Below, in pieces: positions 36,041 through 45,419 of a DNA stretch of 64,000 bases. Position 1 is the stretch's first letter, and each line of letters starts with the position of its first letter. The notes beneath the pieces were generated by a model that was given only the letters and a program-made list of their open reading frames with translations, was not told the origin of the DNA and did not search any database. The stretch covers positions 372,001-436,000 of the forward strand of contig NZ_LMVK01000012.1 in NCBI RefSeq assembly GCF_001541315.1. The letters run 5' to 3'. Position numbers and translations under genes: made by a program. The DNA is from Agrobacterium tumefaciens str. B6 (GTDB lineage: Bacteria > Pseudomonadota > Alphaproteobacteria > Rhizobiales > Rhizobiaceae).

Positions 36041-36886
36041 TCAGAACTGTTTCAGGACGGCCTTGATGGTTGCCGCGACGGCGAGTTCGTTGTCGCGCTC
36101 TTCCGCATTCTCGTCCTCCTCGTGCCACGTGGCCGAAAGGCAGCCATAGGTAAAGGCATATTGCAGCAACAGCCGTTCATCCCGTTGCAGGGTCTTCGCG
36201 AAAATCGCCGCCATGGAGGCGATGCGCGCCTCGCTACGAGTGAGGTCGAAACGGTCCAGCGGATTGGAGAACATGTTGGCGACGTCGAATGCCGCATCGC
36301 CGATCAGGCCTGACGGGTCGATGATGATCCAGCCGCGTTCGCTGCGCATGATGTTCTCATGGTGCAGATCGCCGTGCAGCGGCTTGATATCCCGCTGCTT
36401 GCCGATCAGTTCCTGCGCAAGCGTGGCCGCCTCGATATAGGGGCTTTCCACGCCGTCAGTGCGGCCCTGTTCGGCCTTGCGGAACAGGCTTTCGAAATAG
36501 AGCGGCAGCGTCAGCAGGCTTGAGGGCGGCGTCTGCTGCGATGGCTGATGATATTCCAGCAGAACGTTAGCGGCGATTTCCGTGGTGGCATCGTCGTCAC
36601 CGTCGCGGAACAGCACGTCGCGCAGCGTCTCGGTTCCGGCATGCTCCATCAGCAGAATGTCGTCCGAGCGGTCGAGCAGCTCCACGCAGCCGACACCTGC
36701 GCGCCATGCGATGAAATCCGCACCGCGAAGGCTGTCTTTCAGCACTTTCTTTTTCAGGACCTTGGCAACGGCAAGGGAACCGTCCTTGCGCGTCAGTTCG
36801 TAAACGATGCCGGCTGGTGTATCGGCGATGCGTTTTGCGGCCTCGATATTCCACGAGGCCGGAAAAGATGGCGTGGTGCTGTTCAT
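36041..36886 (-). CDS. Aminoglycoside phosphotransferase-family kinase (APH(6)/HUR type)
   Basis: 281-residue kinase-like protein of the aminoglycoside/hydroxyurea phosphotransferase family. The Brenner motif LHGDLHHENIM holds the catalytic Asp and the following IIIDPSGLIGDAAFDVANMF block carries the metal-binding Asp. Chromosomal members are not necessarily resistance determinants and the natural substrate is unknown. The 3' neighbour argC starts a few bases away on the same strand (argC ends upstream at 36894), so they may share a transcript. Confidence 0.82.
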   Translation of the reverse strand: MNSTTPSFPASWNIEAAKRIADTPAGIVYELTRKDGSLAVAKVLKKKVLKDSLRGADFIAWRAGVGCVELLDRSDDILLMEHAGTETLRDVLFRDGDDDATTEIAANVLLEYHQPSQQTPPSSLLTLPLYFESLFRKAEQGRTDGVESPYIEAATLAQELIGKQRDIKPLHGDLHHENIMRSERGWIIIDPSGLIGDAAFDVANMFSNPLDRFDLTRSEARIASMAAIFAKTLQRDERLLLQYAFTYGCLSATWHEEDENAEERDNELAVAATIKAVLKQF

Positions 36887-36893
36887 GCAAGTC

Positions 36894-37826
36894 TCATGCG
36901 GAAAGCATCAGTTCCATGTTCTGGACGGCCGCGCCAGACGCACCCTTTCCGAGATTGTCGAGCAGCGCGACGAGATTGATATGCTCGCCGCCCGGCGTGC
37001 CGAAAACGAAGAGCTTCATCGTGTCCTTGCCCGCCAGTTCTTCGGCGTCAATGCGCGCGAGGCCCTTGCTTTCGGCCAGCGGCACGACGCTGACGATGTC
37101 CTGTCCCGCGTAGTGGGCGCTCAGCGCCGCATGGATCGTTTCGATGGTCGCGCCTTCCTTCAGGTCAGCGGCAAACAGCGGCACCTGCACGATCATGCCC
37201 TGCGGGAAACGACCGACGGAGGGCGAAAACAGCGGTGCACGGTCGAGCTGACCGTGAATGGTCATCTCCGGCACATGCTTGTGCTTGAGCGTCAGGCCAT
37301 AAAGGAAATTATTGGCGCTGATTGAGTCATCGCGGCTCTGGTCTTCCATCTGTGCGATCATCTGCTTGCCGCCGCCGGTGTAGCCGGAAACCGCATTGAC
37401 GCTGACCGGATAACCGTCCGGCAGGAGGCCTGCGGCGCGCAGCGGGCGCAGAAGGGCGATCGCGCCGGTCGGGTAGCAGCCCGGATTGGCGACGAGGCGG
37501 GCGGAACGAACCTTTTCGCCCTGTTCCTTATCCATTTCAGCAAAGCCATAAGCCCAGTCCTGATGGACGCGATAGGCGGTCGAGGTATCGATGATACGGA
37601 CATTATTGTTGCCGGCCACCATGGAGACGGCTTCTTTCGAGGCATCGTCGGGCAGGCAGAGGATCGAAATGTCGGCGTTGTTGAGCATGTCCTCGCGCAT
37701 CGCCGCATTGCGGCGCTCGGCTTCGGGTATGGACAGCAGCTCGATATCGCGGCGACCGGCAAGGCGCGTGCGGATCTGCAGACCCGTGGTGCCGTGTTCG
37801 CCATCGATGAAGATCTTCGCTGTCAT
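36894..37826 (-). CDS. argC: N-acetyl-gamma-glutamyl-phosphate reductase
   Basis: 310-residue NADPH enzyme of arginine synthesis, reducing N-acetylglutamyl phosphate to the semialdehyde. It is the short type-2 ArgC: N-terminal nucleotide-binding fold ([18 protein letters not shown]), catalytic Cys117 in [12 protein letters not shown] 37826 starts this fold exactly; the open frame extends far upstream but that part is not protein-like. Downstream of speB by 70 bases and upstream of the phosphotransferase gene on the same strand. Confidence 0.92.
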   Translation of the reverse strand: MTAKIFIDGEHGTTGLQIRTRLAGRRDIELLSIPEAERRNAAMREDMLNNADISILCLPDDASKEAVSMVAGNNNVRIIDTSTAYRVHQDWAYGFAEMDKEQGEKVRSARLVANPGCYPTGAIALLRPLRAAGLLPDGYPVSVNAVSGYTGGGKQMIAQMEDQSRDDSISANNFLYGLTLKHKHVPEMTIHGQLDRAPLFSPSVGRFPQGMIVQVPLFAADLKEGATIETIHAALSAHYAGQDIVSVVPLAESKGLARIDAEELAGKDTMKLFVFGTPGGEHINLVALLDNLGKGASGAAVQNMELMLSA

Positions 37827-37896
37827 GTCCTTGTCCTGACTTTTCAAAGGGTTGCGAGGGTATTCGGAATCAGTTCGGTAAGCGCCGTTTTCTTTG

Positions 37897-38850
37897 TCAG
37901 CCGGCCTTCGCCAGCCGTTCGGCACGCAGGCCAAGCATATACATTGCAACGGTGGCTCCGGCAATGGCGGTAATATCAGCATGGTCGTAAGCGGGGGCGA
38001 CTTCCACGACATCGGAACCGCGAATATCCAGCTGGCCAAGCCCGCGCAGAACGGAGAGAATTTTCGCACTGGTCGGCCCGCCGGCGACAGGCGTGCCGGT
38101 TCCCGGCGCAAAGGCTGGATCGAGGCAATCGATATCGAAGGTCAGATAGGTGGGCATGCCGGCCGTGTGCTTGACGATCAGCGAGGCGATATCGCTCGCC
38201 CGCATTTCCTCCACCTCGTAACCATGGAGAATGCGAATGCCAAAATCGTCAGGCGCATGGGTGCGGATGCCGATCTGGATCGAACGGTCGGGATCGATCA
38301 GGCCATCGCGCACGGCGCGCGCCACGAAGGAGCCGTGGTCGATGCGCTTGCCGTCATCGAACCAGGTGTCCTGGTGCGCATCGAACTGCACCAGCGCCAG
38401 CGGCCCATGCTTGGCGACATGCGCCTTCAGAAGCGGCCAGGTAATGAAATGATCGCCGCCGAGCGTCAGCAGATAATCCGTCTTGGAGATGATCCGGCGC
38501 GCTTCCTTTTCGATCGTATCAGGCGTTTTCCAGTGGTTGCCATAGTCGAGCAGACAGTCGCCGTAATCGATGGTGGGCATATGAGCGAAGAGATCGCGCG
38601 CGAAGGGATATTGCGGGTCGTTGTCGAAAATCGCCGAAGCCCGGCGGATCGCCTGCGGCCCGAAGCGCGCGCCCGGCCGGTTGGAGGTTGCTGCATCGAA
38701 GGGAATGCCCCAGATGGCAGTCGATACGCCCTTGAGGTTCTTTGTATATTTGCGCCGCATGAAGGAGAGCGCACCCGCGTGGGTCGGGTCGGTGGCGGCA
38801 GATGTCAGCGTCGTGGCGGAAAAGGCATGGTCGATTGTTTTGGCCGGCAT
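37897..38850 (-). CDS. speB: Agmatinase
   Basis: 317-residue ureohydrolase that splits agmatine to putrescine and urea. The binuclear manganese site is intact: [13 protein letters not shown] (DAHxD), and [15 protein letters not shown]. The length and [13 protein letters not shown] motif fit agmatinase rather than arginase, though guanidinobutyrase or related activities cannot be excluded. Upstream lies the rplM-rpsI operon and its terminator; downstream argC, the common rhizobial order rplM-rpsI-speB-argC. Confidence 0.88.
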   Translation of the reverse strand: MPAKTIDHAFSATTLTSAATDPTHAGALSFMRRKYTKNLKGVSTAIWGIPFDAATSNRPGARFGPQAIRRASAIFDNDPQYPFARDLFAHMPTIDYGDCLLDYGNHWKTPDTIEKEARRIISKTDYLLTLGGDHFITWPLLKAHVAKHGPLALVQFDAHQDTWFDDGKRIDHGSFVARAVRDGLIDPDRSIQIGIRTHAPDDFGIRILHGYEVEEMRASDIASLIVKHTAGMPTYLTFDIDCLDPAFAPGTGTPVAGGPTSAKILSVLRGLGQLDIRGSDVVEVAPAYDHADITAIAGATVAMYMLGLRAERLAKAG

Positions 38851-38921
38851 ATGTCACCCCATCGCGTTTTGCGCTGAAGGTGCTGTCTTCGCGCCGAAAA
38901 AACAAGGGAGCAGACATGAAA

Positions 38922-38947
38922 AAAGGCGGAGCCGAAGCCCCGCCTTT
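38922..38947 (-). terminator. Rho-independent terminator after rpsI
   Basis: On the minus strand AAAGGCGGGGC-TTCG-GCTCCGCCTTT followed by TTT, with a stable TTCG tetraloop; 32 bases past the rpsI stop. Confidence 0.8.
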
Positions 38948-38979
38948 CGAAGTTCTGAGCGAACCGTTCCGAGAAGCGA

Positions 38980-39447
38980 TTAGCGCTTGGAGAACTGGAA
39001 CGAACGGCGGGCCTTGGCCTTACCGTACTTCTTACGCTCGACAACGCGGCTGTCGCGGGTCAGGAAGCCACCCTTCTTCAGAACGGAGCGCAGGCCCGGT
39101 TCGAAGTAGGTGAGCGCCTTGGAAACACCGTGACGTACGGCGCCGGCCTGGCCGGAAAGACCGCCGCCTGCAACCGTTGCAATGATGTCGAACTGACCGG
39201 AGCGGGCAGCTGCGACCAGCGGCTGCTGGAGGATCATCTGCAGAACCGGACGTGCGAAATACGTGGTGAAATCGCGGCCGTTGATGATGATCTTGCCAGA
39301 ACCGGCCTTCACCCATACGCGGGCTACGGCGTTCTTGCGCTTGCCGGTCGCGTAGGAGCGGCCGAGGGTATCAACCTTGCGGACGTGCACGGGAGCCGAA
39401 GCTTCCGATGCCGGGGCGAGGTCTTTCAGAGAGGAAAGATCGGCCAT
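38980..39447 (-). CDS. rpsI: 30S ribosomal protein S9
   Basis: 155-residue S9. It has an N-terminal extension of about 30 residues ([20 protein letters not shown]...) before the conserved [28 protein letters not shown] core, and the C-terminal [14 protein letters not shown] that reaches into the ribosomal P-site. The extension is common in alphaproteobacteria. Second gene of the rplM-rpsI operon, two bases after the rplM stop. Confidence 0.97.
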   Translation of the reverse strand: MADLSSLKDLAPASEASAPVHVRKVDTLGRSYATGKRKNAVARVWVKAGSGKIIINGRDFTTYFARPVLQMILQQPLVAAARSGQFDIIATVAGGGLSGQAGAVRHGVSKALTYFEPGLRSVLKKGGFLTRDSRVVERKKYGKAKARRSFQFSKR

Positions 39448-39449
39448 TA

Positions 39450-39914
39450 TCAGGCGCTCCTTACGTTCTTCTTGTTAAGCGCGGCCACGTCGAGAACGGT
39501 GGGCTGCTGTGCTTCGTGCGGATGGTTCGAGCCGGCGTAAACGCGCAGGTTCTTCATCTGGCGACGGCCGAGCGGGCCGCGCGGGATCATGCGCTCGATG
39601 GCCTTTTCAACGACGCGCTCCGGGAAGCGGCCTTCGATGATCTGGCGAGCCGTACGCTCCTTGATGCCACCCGGGTGACCGGTGTGCCAGTAGTACTTCT
39701 TGTCGGAGTACTTGTTGCCGGTGAAGGCAACCTTTTCAGCGTTGATAACGATGACGTTGTCGCCATCATCAACGTGGGGGGTGTAGGTAGCCTTGTGCTT
39801 GCCGCGCAGGCGGGTTGCAACGATGGTGGCGAGGCGACCAACAACGAGGCCTTCGGCGTCGATGATGACCCACTTCTTCTCCACCTCAGCGGGCTTCTGA
39901 ACGAAAGTAGACAT
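39450..39914 (-). CDS. rplM: 50S ribosomal protein L13
   Basis: 154-residue L13. Conserved blocks: [71 protein letters not shown] and a C-terminal [22 protein letters not shown] 39914 gives the usual [15 protein letters not shown] start. Heads the operon with rpsI; a good promoter lies at 40048-40076, leaving a leader of about 125 bases in which an autoregulatory site is possible but not recognised. Confidence 0.97.
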   Translation of the reverse strand: MSTFVQKPAEVEKKWVIIDAEGLVVGRLATIVATRLRGKHKATYTPHVDDGDNVIVINAEKVAFTGNKYSDKKYYWHTGHPGGIKERTARQIIEGRFPERVVEKAIERMIPRGPLGRRQMKNLRVYAGSNHPHEAQQPTVLDVAALNKKNVRSA

Positions 39915-40047
39915 AGATTTCACTTTCTAACGTGGACCCGTCATCCTCTTCATGAAAGAGCATACGGGCGTTTCTTGTTGCTTGGTTTGGTTGCCATCAA
40001 GGACAACCGCAAATGACCCTATTCCGGCTGGAATCCGATCTGGCGCG

Positions 40048-40076
40048 CTTATACGGTGCGCGAGCGAAAGCGTCAA
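40048..40076 (-). promoter_or_regulatory. Promoter of rplM-rpsI
   Basis: Minus strand TTGACG (40071-40076), 17-base spacer, TATAAG (40048-40053), an excellent housekeeping-type promoter about 135 bases upstream of the rplM start. Confidence 0.65.
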
Positions 40077-40166
40077 TATGACGGATTTTGGAGGTCGTAA
40101 AAATAATATAGTAAAAACAATGACTTGATAATGGGGTATTATTTTACCTCACCAAACAAACCCGTT

Positions 40167-41003
40167 TTACCCCAGTCGCATCACCAGAACGCCCGCTGCA
40201 ATGATGCCTCCGGCAAGATAACGCCAGATGCTGGCGCGTTCTTTGAGGATCACCACGGAGATTACCAACGCGAAGAGAATGGAGGTTTCCCGCAGCGCCG
40301 CGACGACGGCGACGGGCGCCTTGGTCATGGCGTAAAGCGCAAGTCCGTAGGACAGAATGGAGCCGCCGCCGCCGATCAGGCCGCGCCACCAGTTGCGTCG
40401 GACATGCTGGACGACAGGGCCGACGCCGCGCTGGAAAAAGGCAAAACCGAAAAGCAGCACCGGCGGCAAAAGCGACATCCAGAGCGTATAGGAGATGGCG
40501 TTGCCGGAAAGTCTTGCGCCGACGCCGTCGACGAAGGTGTAGGACGCGATCACGAAGGCGTTGAGCAGCGCGACTAGAATAGCCTTTCCGCCGCCACGCC
40601 TTGCCTCGAATACGAGTGTCAGGATGCCGCCGGAGATGATCGCGATCCCGGCAAGGGCCAGCGGGCTCAAAACCTCGCTCAGGAACAGGCTGCTCGTCGC
40701 CGCGACGATCAAGGGAGCCACACCGCGCATGACGGGATAAACAAGGCCGATATCGCCGATCGTATAGGCGGCGGCGACAAGGCGGAAATAGGCGAATTGT
40801 AGAACGGCCGAAGCGATCAGGAAGGGAATGGCGACCGGTGCGGGGAAGGGCAGGAAAGGCAGAAACGGCAGTGAACAGGCCGCAGCTCCCGCCGCAATCA
40901 GTGAGGCGTCCAGTGATTTGTCGGATCCGGATTTGACCAGCGCATTCCATCCGGCATGCAGCATCGCGCCCAGGAGCACCAGAAGAAGAATGTCAAATGT
41001 CAC
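40167..41003 (-). CDS. EamA/DMT-family transporter
   Basis: 278-residue inner-membrane protein with ten helices in two EamA repeats, a drug/metabolite-transporter-superfamily protein. Landmarks: FDILLLVLLGAMLHAGWNALVKSG at the start, LVYPVMRGVAPLIVAATS and ISYTLWMSLLPPVLLFG; the terminal repeat ends VVVILKERASIWRYLAGGIIAAGVLVM. The substrate cannot be inferred. The start is taken as GTG 41003, where the first helix begins; the open frame extends 45 codons upstream with no protein-like content. Confidence 0.82.
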   Translation of the reverse strand: MTFDILLLVLLGAMLHAGWNALVKSGSDKSLDASLIAAGAAACSLPFLPFLPFPAPVAIPFLIASAVLQFAYFRLVAAAYTIGDIGLVYPVMRGVAPLIVAATSSLFLSEVLSPLALAGIAIISGGILTLVFEARRGGGKAILVALLNAFVIASYTFVDGVGARLSGNAISYTLWMSLLPPVLLFGFAFFQRGVGPVVQHVRRNWWRGLIGGGGSILSYGLALYAMTKAPVAVVAALRETSILFALVISVVILKERASIWRYLAGGIIAAGVLVMRLG

Positions 41004-41898
41004 AATAGAGACTCGCTCGCGGGCTACTTTGGGCAACCTACAGCATCGGCCTGAAAACCGGAATCGATTTTCGGTGAGGGCGACACGCCCCTGCGAATTG
41101 TTCGAGTGAGCGTTTTGCGCCGGTGGAACCACCCACAAACGACATGTGACTGCGGCTGATATTGCAACACGCGTAAAACTCTTGCTTTGTGCATGTCAGG
41201 CGCGCGCGGAATGATTTTGCTCCGGCGCGATATGGTATTCTGCTCAGGATTTCATCCGTCAGATGGTGGCATGAGCGCTGGGCGCACAGCTTGTGGTTTC
41301 GATTCGGAGCGTGTTTTGGCCCATAATACTACCTGTTTTGTCAAATAGCTCCGCTGGGCGCTTCGGTCGGAAGGTATATCAATTGGATGGGATGTACATG
41401 AAAAGAAATTTCATATCTGCTATGAACGGCTTGCTGTAACGTTGCAGGTTTGTTTGTAGATTGATTTACAGAATAACTTTCTGAAAATTAGATAGCTCTA
41501 ATTCACCTGCGAACGGAATGAAAACAAACAGGAGACGAAGGGCGCATAACTTGCACGCTAATGTTGTTTGAGCCGCTTTTGTGCCGGTTTGCGCCATTTT
41601 GAAAACTGGACAAAATTAGTCAATAGAACCGGGATTCTGGTATTTTGGTGAAATCATTTTGCGTGGACGAAAACGTGCCACTGCGCGACGATAGGTCTGT
41701 CGTGATAGCGATTTTCGGCCGGGCAAGGGTTCAAGACAGCAGGGAAGCTTCCTAGATGGGAAGGGCAGGCGCATTCGGCAGTGTCAGGAATGCGTCGGTG
41801 GAATTATGCAGACGAGGCTATGCTCGCGCAGCTTTCAAATGGCGTATCTGCATTGGTATTCTTCAAACCATGTGACGTTCCAAGAGGGATAAGTTGAC
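41004..41898. other. 895-base gene-free, AT-rich stretch
   Basis: No coding region that looks real on either strand, only isolated short frames. The section around 41395-41520 is clearly richer in A and T than the surroundings. A rhizobial-type intergenic motif (GCATCGGCCTGAAAACCGG with a following GATTTTCGG) is at about 41042-41076. Content otherwise unknown: decayed gene, promoter region with far-upstream sites, or an RNA gene. Confidence 0.6.
41042..41076. repeat. Rhizobial-type intergenic mosaic motif
   Basis: GCATCGGCCTGAAAACCGGAA followed by TCGATTTTCGG forms an imperfect inverted repeat (CCTGAAAAC.../...GATTTTCGG). A related copy appears near 28738-28780. Motifs like this recur between genes in Rhizobiaceae, to my knowledge. 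Confidence 0.4.
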
Positions 41899-42333
41899 AT
41901 GCAGCATGATAGTTACGAGCCCGATTACCTCAGGAGAATTCTGACTGACGTCAAAACCATCGCGCTGCTCGGCGCTTCGCCCAACCCGGACAGGCCGAGC
42001 CACGGCGTCATGCGCTTCCTGCTGTCCAAGGGCTACCGCGTGTTTCCGGTCAATCCCGGCCAGGCAGGCAAGGAGATATTGGGACAGAAGGTCTACGCCA
42101 GGCTCGCCGATGTTCCCGAGCCGGTGGACATGATCGATGTTTTCCGCGCGCCGGAATATTTATCGGCAATCGTCGAAGAGGCGATATTGCTGCCCGAGCG
42201 ACCATCGGTGATCTGGGGCCAGCTTTCCGTTCGCGATGACAATGCCGCCGCCAAGGCGGAAGCCTATGGCATAGAGGTTGTGATGGACCGTTGCCCTGCA
42301 ATTGAGTATCCGCGTCTCAATATTGTGCGATAG
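41899..42333 (+). CDS. CoA-binding-domain protein (YccU type)
   Basis: 144-residue soluble protein with a Rossmann-like CoA-binding domain: TIALLGASPNPDRPSHGVMRFLLSKGYRVFPVNPGQAGKEILGQKVYARLADVPEPVDMIDVFR. This is the stand-alone form found in many bacteria with no established function. The N-terminal ATG follows GAGGG; it lies 73 bases upstream of the MetY-type gene and probably shares its transcript. Confidence 0.85.
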   Translation: MQHDSYEPDYLRRILTDVKTIALLGASPNPDRPSHGVMRFLLSKGYRVFPVNPGQAGKEILGQKVYARLADVPEPVDMIDVFRAPEYLSAIVEEAILLPERPSVIWGQLSVRDDNAAAKAEAYGIEVVMDRCPAIEYPRLNIVR

Positions 42334-42406
42334 TTGGTACGGATCGGACTTATCATTTGGCGGCAAGGCATTATGATCCCTTCAAAATTCCATTGGAGGA
42401 AACATC

Positions 42407-43690
42407 ATGCCGAGCAGCAATCCCGGGTTTTCAACGCTGGCCGTCCACGCGGGCGCACAACCTGATCCGACCACCGGCGCGCGTGCGACACCCATTTATC
42501 AGACGACGGCCTTTGCTTTCCGCGACGCCGATCACGCCGCCGCCCTGTTCGGATTGAAAGAGTTCGGCAATATCTACACGCGAATCATGAACCCCACCCA
42601 GGCTGTTCTGGAAGAGCGCGTGGCGGCGCTGGAAGGCGGCACGGCGGCGCTTGCCGTGGCGTCCGGCCATGCCGCGCAATTGTTGGTCTTCCATACGCTC
42701 CTGCAGCCCGGCGACAATTTCGTCGCCGCTCGTCAGCTTTATGGCGGCTCGATCAACCAGTTCGGTCACGCCTTCAAGGGCTTCGACTGGCAGGTGCGCT
42801 GGGCTGACGCCACCGATCCGGCCAGCTTCGAGGCGCAGATCGACGACCGCACACGCGCCGTCTTCATCGAAAGCCTTGCCAATCCCGGCGGTACTTTCGT
42901 GGATATAGCCGCGATTGCCGATGTCGCCCACCGGCACGGCCTGCCGCTGATCGTCGACAACACCATGGCGAGCCCCTATCTGCTGCGGCCGCTGGAACAC
43001 GGCGCTGACATCGTGCTGCATTCGCTGACGAAATTCCTTGGCGGGCACGGCAATTCCATGGGCGGCATCATCGTTGGCGGCGGGACCTTCGACTGGTCGG
43101 CGACGGACAGATATCCGGCGCTGTCGCAGCCCCGGCCGGAATATTCCGGCGTCGTGCTGCACCAGACCTTCGGCAATTTCGCCTTCGCCATCGCTTGCCG
43201 CGTTCTGGGATTGCGTGACCTCGGACCGGCCATTTCGCCCTTCAACGCCTTCCTCATCCTTACGGGCATCGAGACACTGCCGCTGCGCGTTCAGCGCCAT
43301 TCCGACAATGCGCTGGCCGTCGCGAAATGGCTGAAGGCGCATCCCAAAGTCAGCTGGGTGCATTATGCCGGGCTGGAGGACAGCGACAACTACGCCCTCC
43401 AGCAGCGATATTCGCCAAAGGGCGCAGGCTCCGTCTTCACTTTCGGCGTCAAGGGTGGTTATGCGGCCGGCAAGGCGCTGGTGGAAGGGCTGCAGCTCTT
43501 CTCCCATCTCGCCAATATCGGCGACACGCGCTCCCTCGTCATCCACCCGGCCTCCACCACGCATGCGCAATTGACACCGGAACAGCAGACGGCCGCCGGT
43601 GCAGGGCCGGATGTGGTTCGCCTGTCGATCGGCATCGAGGACGTCAAGGACATCATCGCCGATCTCGAACAATCGCTTGCCAAGCTGTGA
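42407..43690 (+). CDS. metY: O-acetylhomoserine sulfhydrylase / aminocarboxypropyltransferase
   Basis: 427-residue PLP enzyme of the Cys/Met metabolism family that makes homocysteine from O-acetylhomoserine and sulfide. Landmarks: [22 protein letters not shown], the PLP lysine Lys209 in [15 protein letters not shown], and the long-form C-terminal domain typical of MetY. MetZ (O-succinylhomoserine) is the main alternative but MetZ proteins are about 400 residues; the acetyl form fits better by length. The ATG has GGAGG upstream. No SAM riboswitch is visible in the 73-base gap before it. Confidence 0.9.
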   Translation: MPSSNPGFSTLAVHAGAQPDPTTGARATPIYQTTAFAFRDADHAAALFGLKEFGNIYTRIMNPTQAVLEERVAALEGGTAALAVASGHAAQLLVFHTLLQPGDNFVAARQLYGGSINQFGHAFKGFDWQVRWADATDPASFEAQIDDRTRAVFIESLANPGGTFVDIAAIADVAHRHGLPLIVDNTMASPYLLRPLEHGADIVLHSLTKFLGGHGNSMGGIIVGGGTFDWSATDRYPALSQPRPEYSGVVLHQTFGNFAFAIACRVLGLRDLGPAISPFNAFLILTGIETLPLRVQRHSDNALAVAKWLKAHPKVSWVHYAGLEDSDNYALQQRYSPKGAGSVFTFGVKGGYAAGKALVEGLQLFSHLANIGDTRSLVIHPASTTHAQLTPEQQTAAGAGPDVVRLSIGIEDVKDIIADLEQSLAKL

Positions 43691-43698
43691 CGTGGTTG

Positions 43699-43725
43699 GT
43701 CACGCGAGTTTGGTACTCGCGTGAC
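43699..43725 (+). terminator. Hairpin after metY
   Basis: Perfect 11-bp stem GTCACGCGAGT / ACTCGCGTGAC with loop TTGGT, nine bases after the stop; no T-run. Confidence 0.6.
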
Positions 43726-43960
43726 TCCCCCTTCGAATTTCCTGCGGTGATATTCCCGTTCATTGCGCGGGTGAAATCAGCGGGAAACTGAGGTTGTCAC
43801 TTCGGTTTGTGGATAAAACTTTGGTGTCAGTGCCGGAAGGCAGTTGGTGAGCCAGGCGGACGATGGGCGCGCCGCTTCCGTTCATCGGCTACCATCTTAC
43901 CCGGAGCGCCGAATCTGCCTAGAACAGGCCCTTGCACTCCCATTGCGAAAGATAGGCCAT

Positions 43961-44473
43961 ATGAAAAACCGAACCGGAATGCTCCGCATCGTCACCCTTC
44001 TCCTTGCGATCGGGGTCGCGGGTATGGCTGATATACCTGTCGTCGCTTCGGTTTCGCCGGCAAAGGCGGAGGCGGAATATTTCCCGACTCAGAAGGATTT
44101 TGTCGGAAAGTGGAAACTCAGCGGTGCGACCAGCCGCCCGCCGCGCGATATGAAGACCGCGCCCACCTCGCAGCAGGAAGCGGATGCGACACTGTTCCAG
44201 GAGACGGTAACGACATTTTACTCGGCGTTCGACTATCTGGAGATCACGGCGGACGGTCGTTATAATTTCCATCAGGCCGGTGATCCCTCGGGTTCATGCG
44301 TCTGGTGCGGAACATGGTCTTTCAACAAGAGTTCGCTTTGGCTGAAGCTGGATACGGCGCCCAGGCTCGATATTTATGCGAAGGACGGCGATATACAGAT
44401 GACCTACACCGCCGAACCCGACAAGAAGTCGAAATATACCTGGCTGGTTTTTGGCTGGACGAGGATGGAGTGA
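43961..44473 (+). CDS. Secreted protein of unknown function
   Basis: 170-residue protein with a signal peptide (RIVTLLLAIGVAGMADIPVVASVSPAKAEA). The mature part is beta-rich with a lipocalin-like short pattern: FVGKWKLSGATSRPP, then LEITADGRYNFHQAGDPSG and a CVWCGTWSF motif, ending in KYTWLVFGWTRME. I recognise no named family; the WKL-to-GTW strands suggest a small beta barrel. ATG 43961 starts the signal peptide; the open frame runs 39 codons further upstream without support. Confidence 0.65.
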   Translation: MKNRTGMLRIVTLLLAIGVAGMADIPVVASVSPAKAEAEYFPTQKDFVGKWKLSGATSRPPRDMKTAPTSQQEADATLFQETVTTFYSAFDYLEITADGRYNFHQAGDPSGSCVWCGTWSFNKSSLWLKLDTAPRLDIYAKDGDIQMTYTAEPDKKSKYTWLVFGWTRME

Positions 44474-44626
44474 ACCGCATCTTCTCCCGCTGCAAGGCCG
44501 CGACGGGGAACGGGGCAACGAGCAAGCGTTCGCCGTCCATGAAGTCAATTTTAAGTTGCATTTGAAGTTGAAGACGTTTGACGAAGCGCTCACAAATGAG
44601 CAAAGCTATTTTACCAACCACATTTG

Positions 44627-44983
44627 ATGGATCCGGATGTCATGGCGAATTTTCTGTCCTTTGATGATGTTACCGAGGTGGAGCATGGCGCGCCTGCGCC
44701 GGAAAGGCTGATCTCCGGCGATCCGAGATTCACCACATGGAATATCGAGGAGGCTCCCGGCGGCATCTATGCCGGCATCTGGCAGTCCACCCCCGGCAAA
44801 TGGCGGATTGTTTATGACGAGTGGGAATATTTCAACATTCTCGAAGGTCATTCCATCCTGACCGAAGATGGCGGTGCGCCGCGCGATCTGAAACCCGGTG
44901 ACCGCGTTATCCTGCGTCCGGGCTTTGCCGGCACGTGGGAAGTGGTGGAAACGACGCGCAAGGACTACGTCATCCGGCTCTGA
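44627..44983 (+). CDS. Cupin-domain protein (DUF861/EutQ-like)
   Basis: 118-residue single cupin of the EutQ/DUF861 type. The core runs from FTTWNIEEAPGGIYAGIWQSTPGKWRIVYDEWEYFNILEGHSILTEDGG to LKPGDRVILRPGFAGTWEVVE, with a PGD turn and an EGH metal-site element. Such proteins often bind metal or a small molecule and act in stress-related or sugar-derivative reactions; nothing here tells which. ATG 44627 and 44642 are both possible starts. Confidence 0.75.
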   Translation: MDPDVMANFLSFDDVTEVEHGAPAPERLISGDPRFTTWNIEEAPGGIYAGIWQSTPGKWRIVYDEWEYFNILEGHSILTEDGGAPRDLKPGDRVILRPGFAGTWEVVETTRKDYVIRL

Positions 44984-45003
44984 GGCCGGATGCGGTTTGG
45001 TGC

Positions 45004-45318
45004 TTACTGCTCATCGAATTTGAGAATCGATGGAAGGAGTCCGGGAAAGCGGGCTTCCATATCCTCAATGCGCACAACGCTGATATTTTCGACGCCCTGT
45101 TTATGGGTGCGGATCAATCCTGCCTCACGCAGGATTCGCATATGGCTGGACAGGGTGGAGCGCGGCATATCCTGACAGGGGGCTGCCGCACCGCAATTTT
45201 GCCCGGTCTCCGACACCCATAATTTGCGGATGATGCCCATGCGCGCGGGCTCGCCAAGGGCGGACAGCACGGCGGTAAGCGATATGTCCTCGCGAGCGGG
45301 ATGAAAAAACTGAACCAT
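45004..45318 (-). CDS. ArsR-family transcriptional regulator
   Basis: 104-residue winged-helix repressor: TAVLSALGEPARMGIIRKLWVSE, then the recognition segment DMPRSTLSSHMRILREAGLIRTHKQG. The pair of cysteines in NCGAAAPC, near helix 3, could be a sensor site for metal or oxidant but is not the classical CVC motif. Divergent from an SDR gene with a perfect palindrome between them, so it probably represses that gene. Confidence 0.85.
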   Translation of the reverse strand: MVQFFHPAREDISLTAVLSALGEPARMGIIRKLWVSETGQNCGAAAPCQDMPRSTLSSHMRILREAGLIRTHKQGVENISVVRIEDMEARFPGLLPSILKFDEQ

Positions 45319-45374
45319 GGACCGCCTGTAGCATATGGATTGACAAGCTTCAATATTTCAATAAAACCGAAATA

Positions 45375-45393
45375 CCGAATTATGGTAATTCGG
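45375..45393. promoter_or_regulatory. Palindromic operator between ArsR-family and SDR genes
   Basis: CCGAATTA-TGG-TAATTCGG, a perfect 8-bp dyad, overlapped by a second dyad GTAATT-N4-AATTAC (45385-45400). Both lie in the 101-base gap between the two divergent start codons, in AT-rich sequence. Confidence 0.55.
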
Positions 45394-45419
45394 AAATTAC
45401 GATATTCATGGAGTTTGCA

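Noticed and set aside
42334-42406. SAM-II type riboswitch before metY
   Set aside because: Searched for the characteristic conserved core; the 73-base gap shows no such structure.
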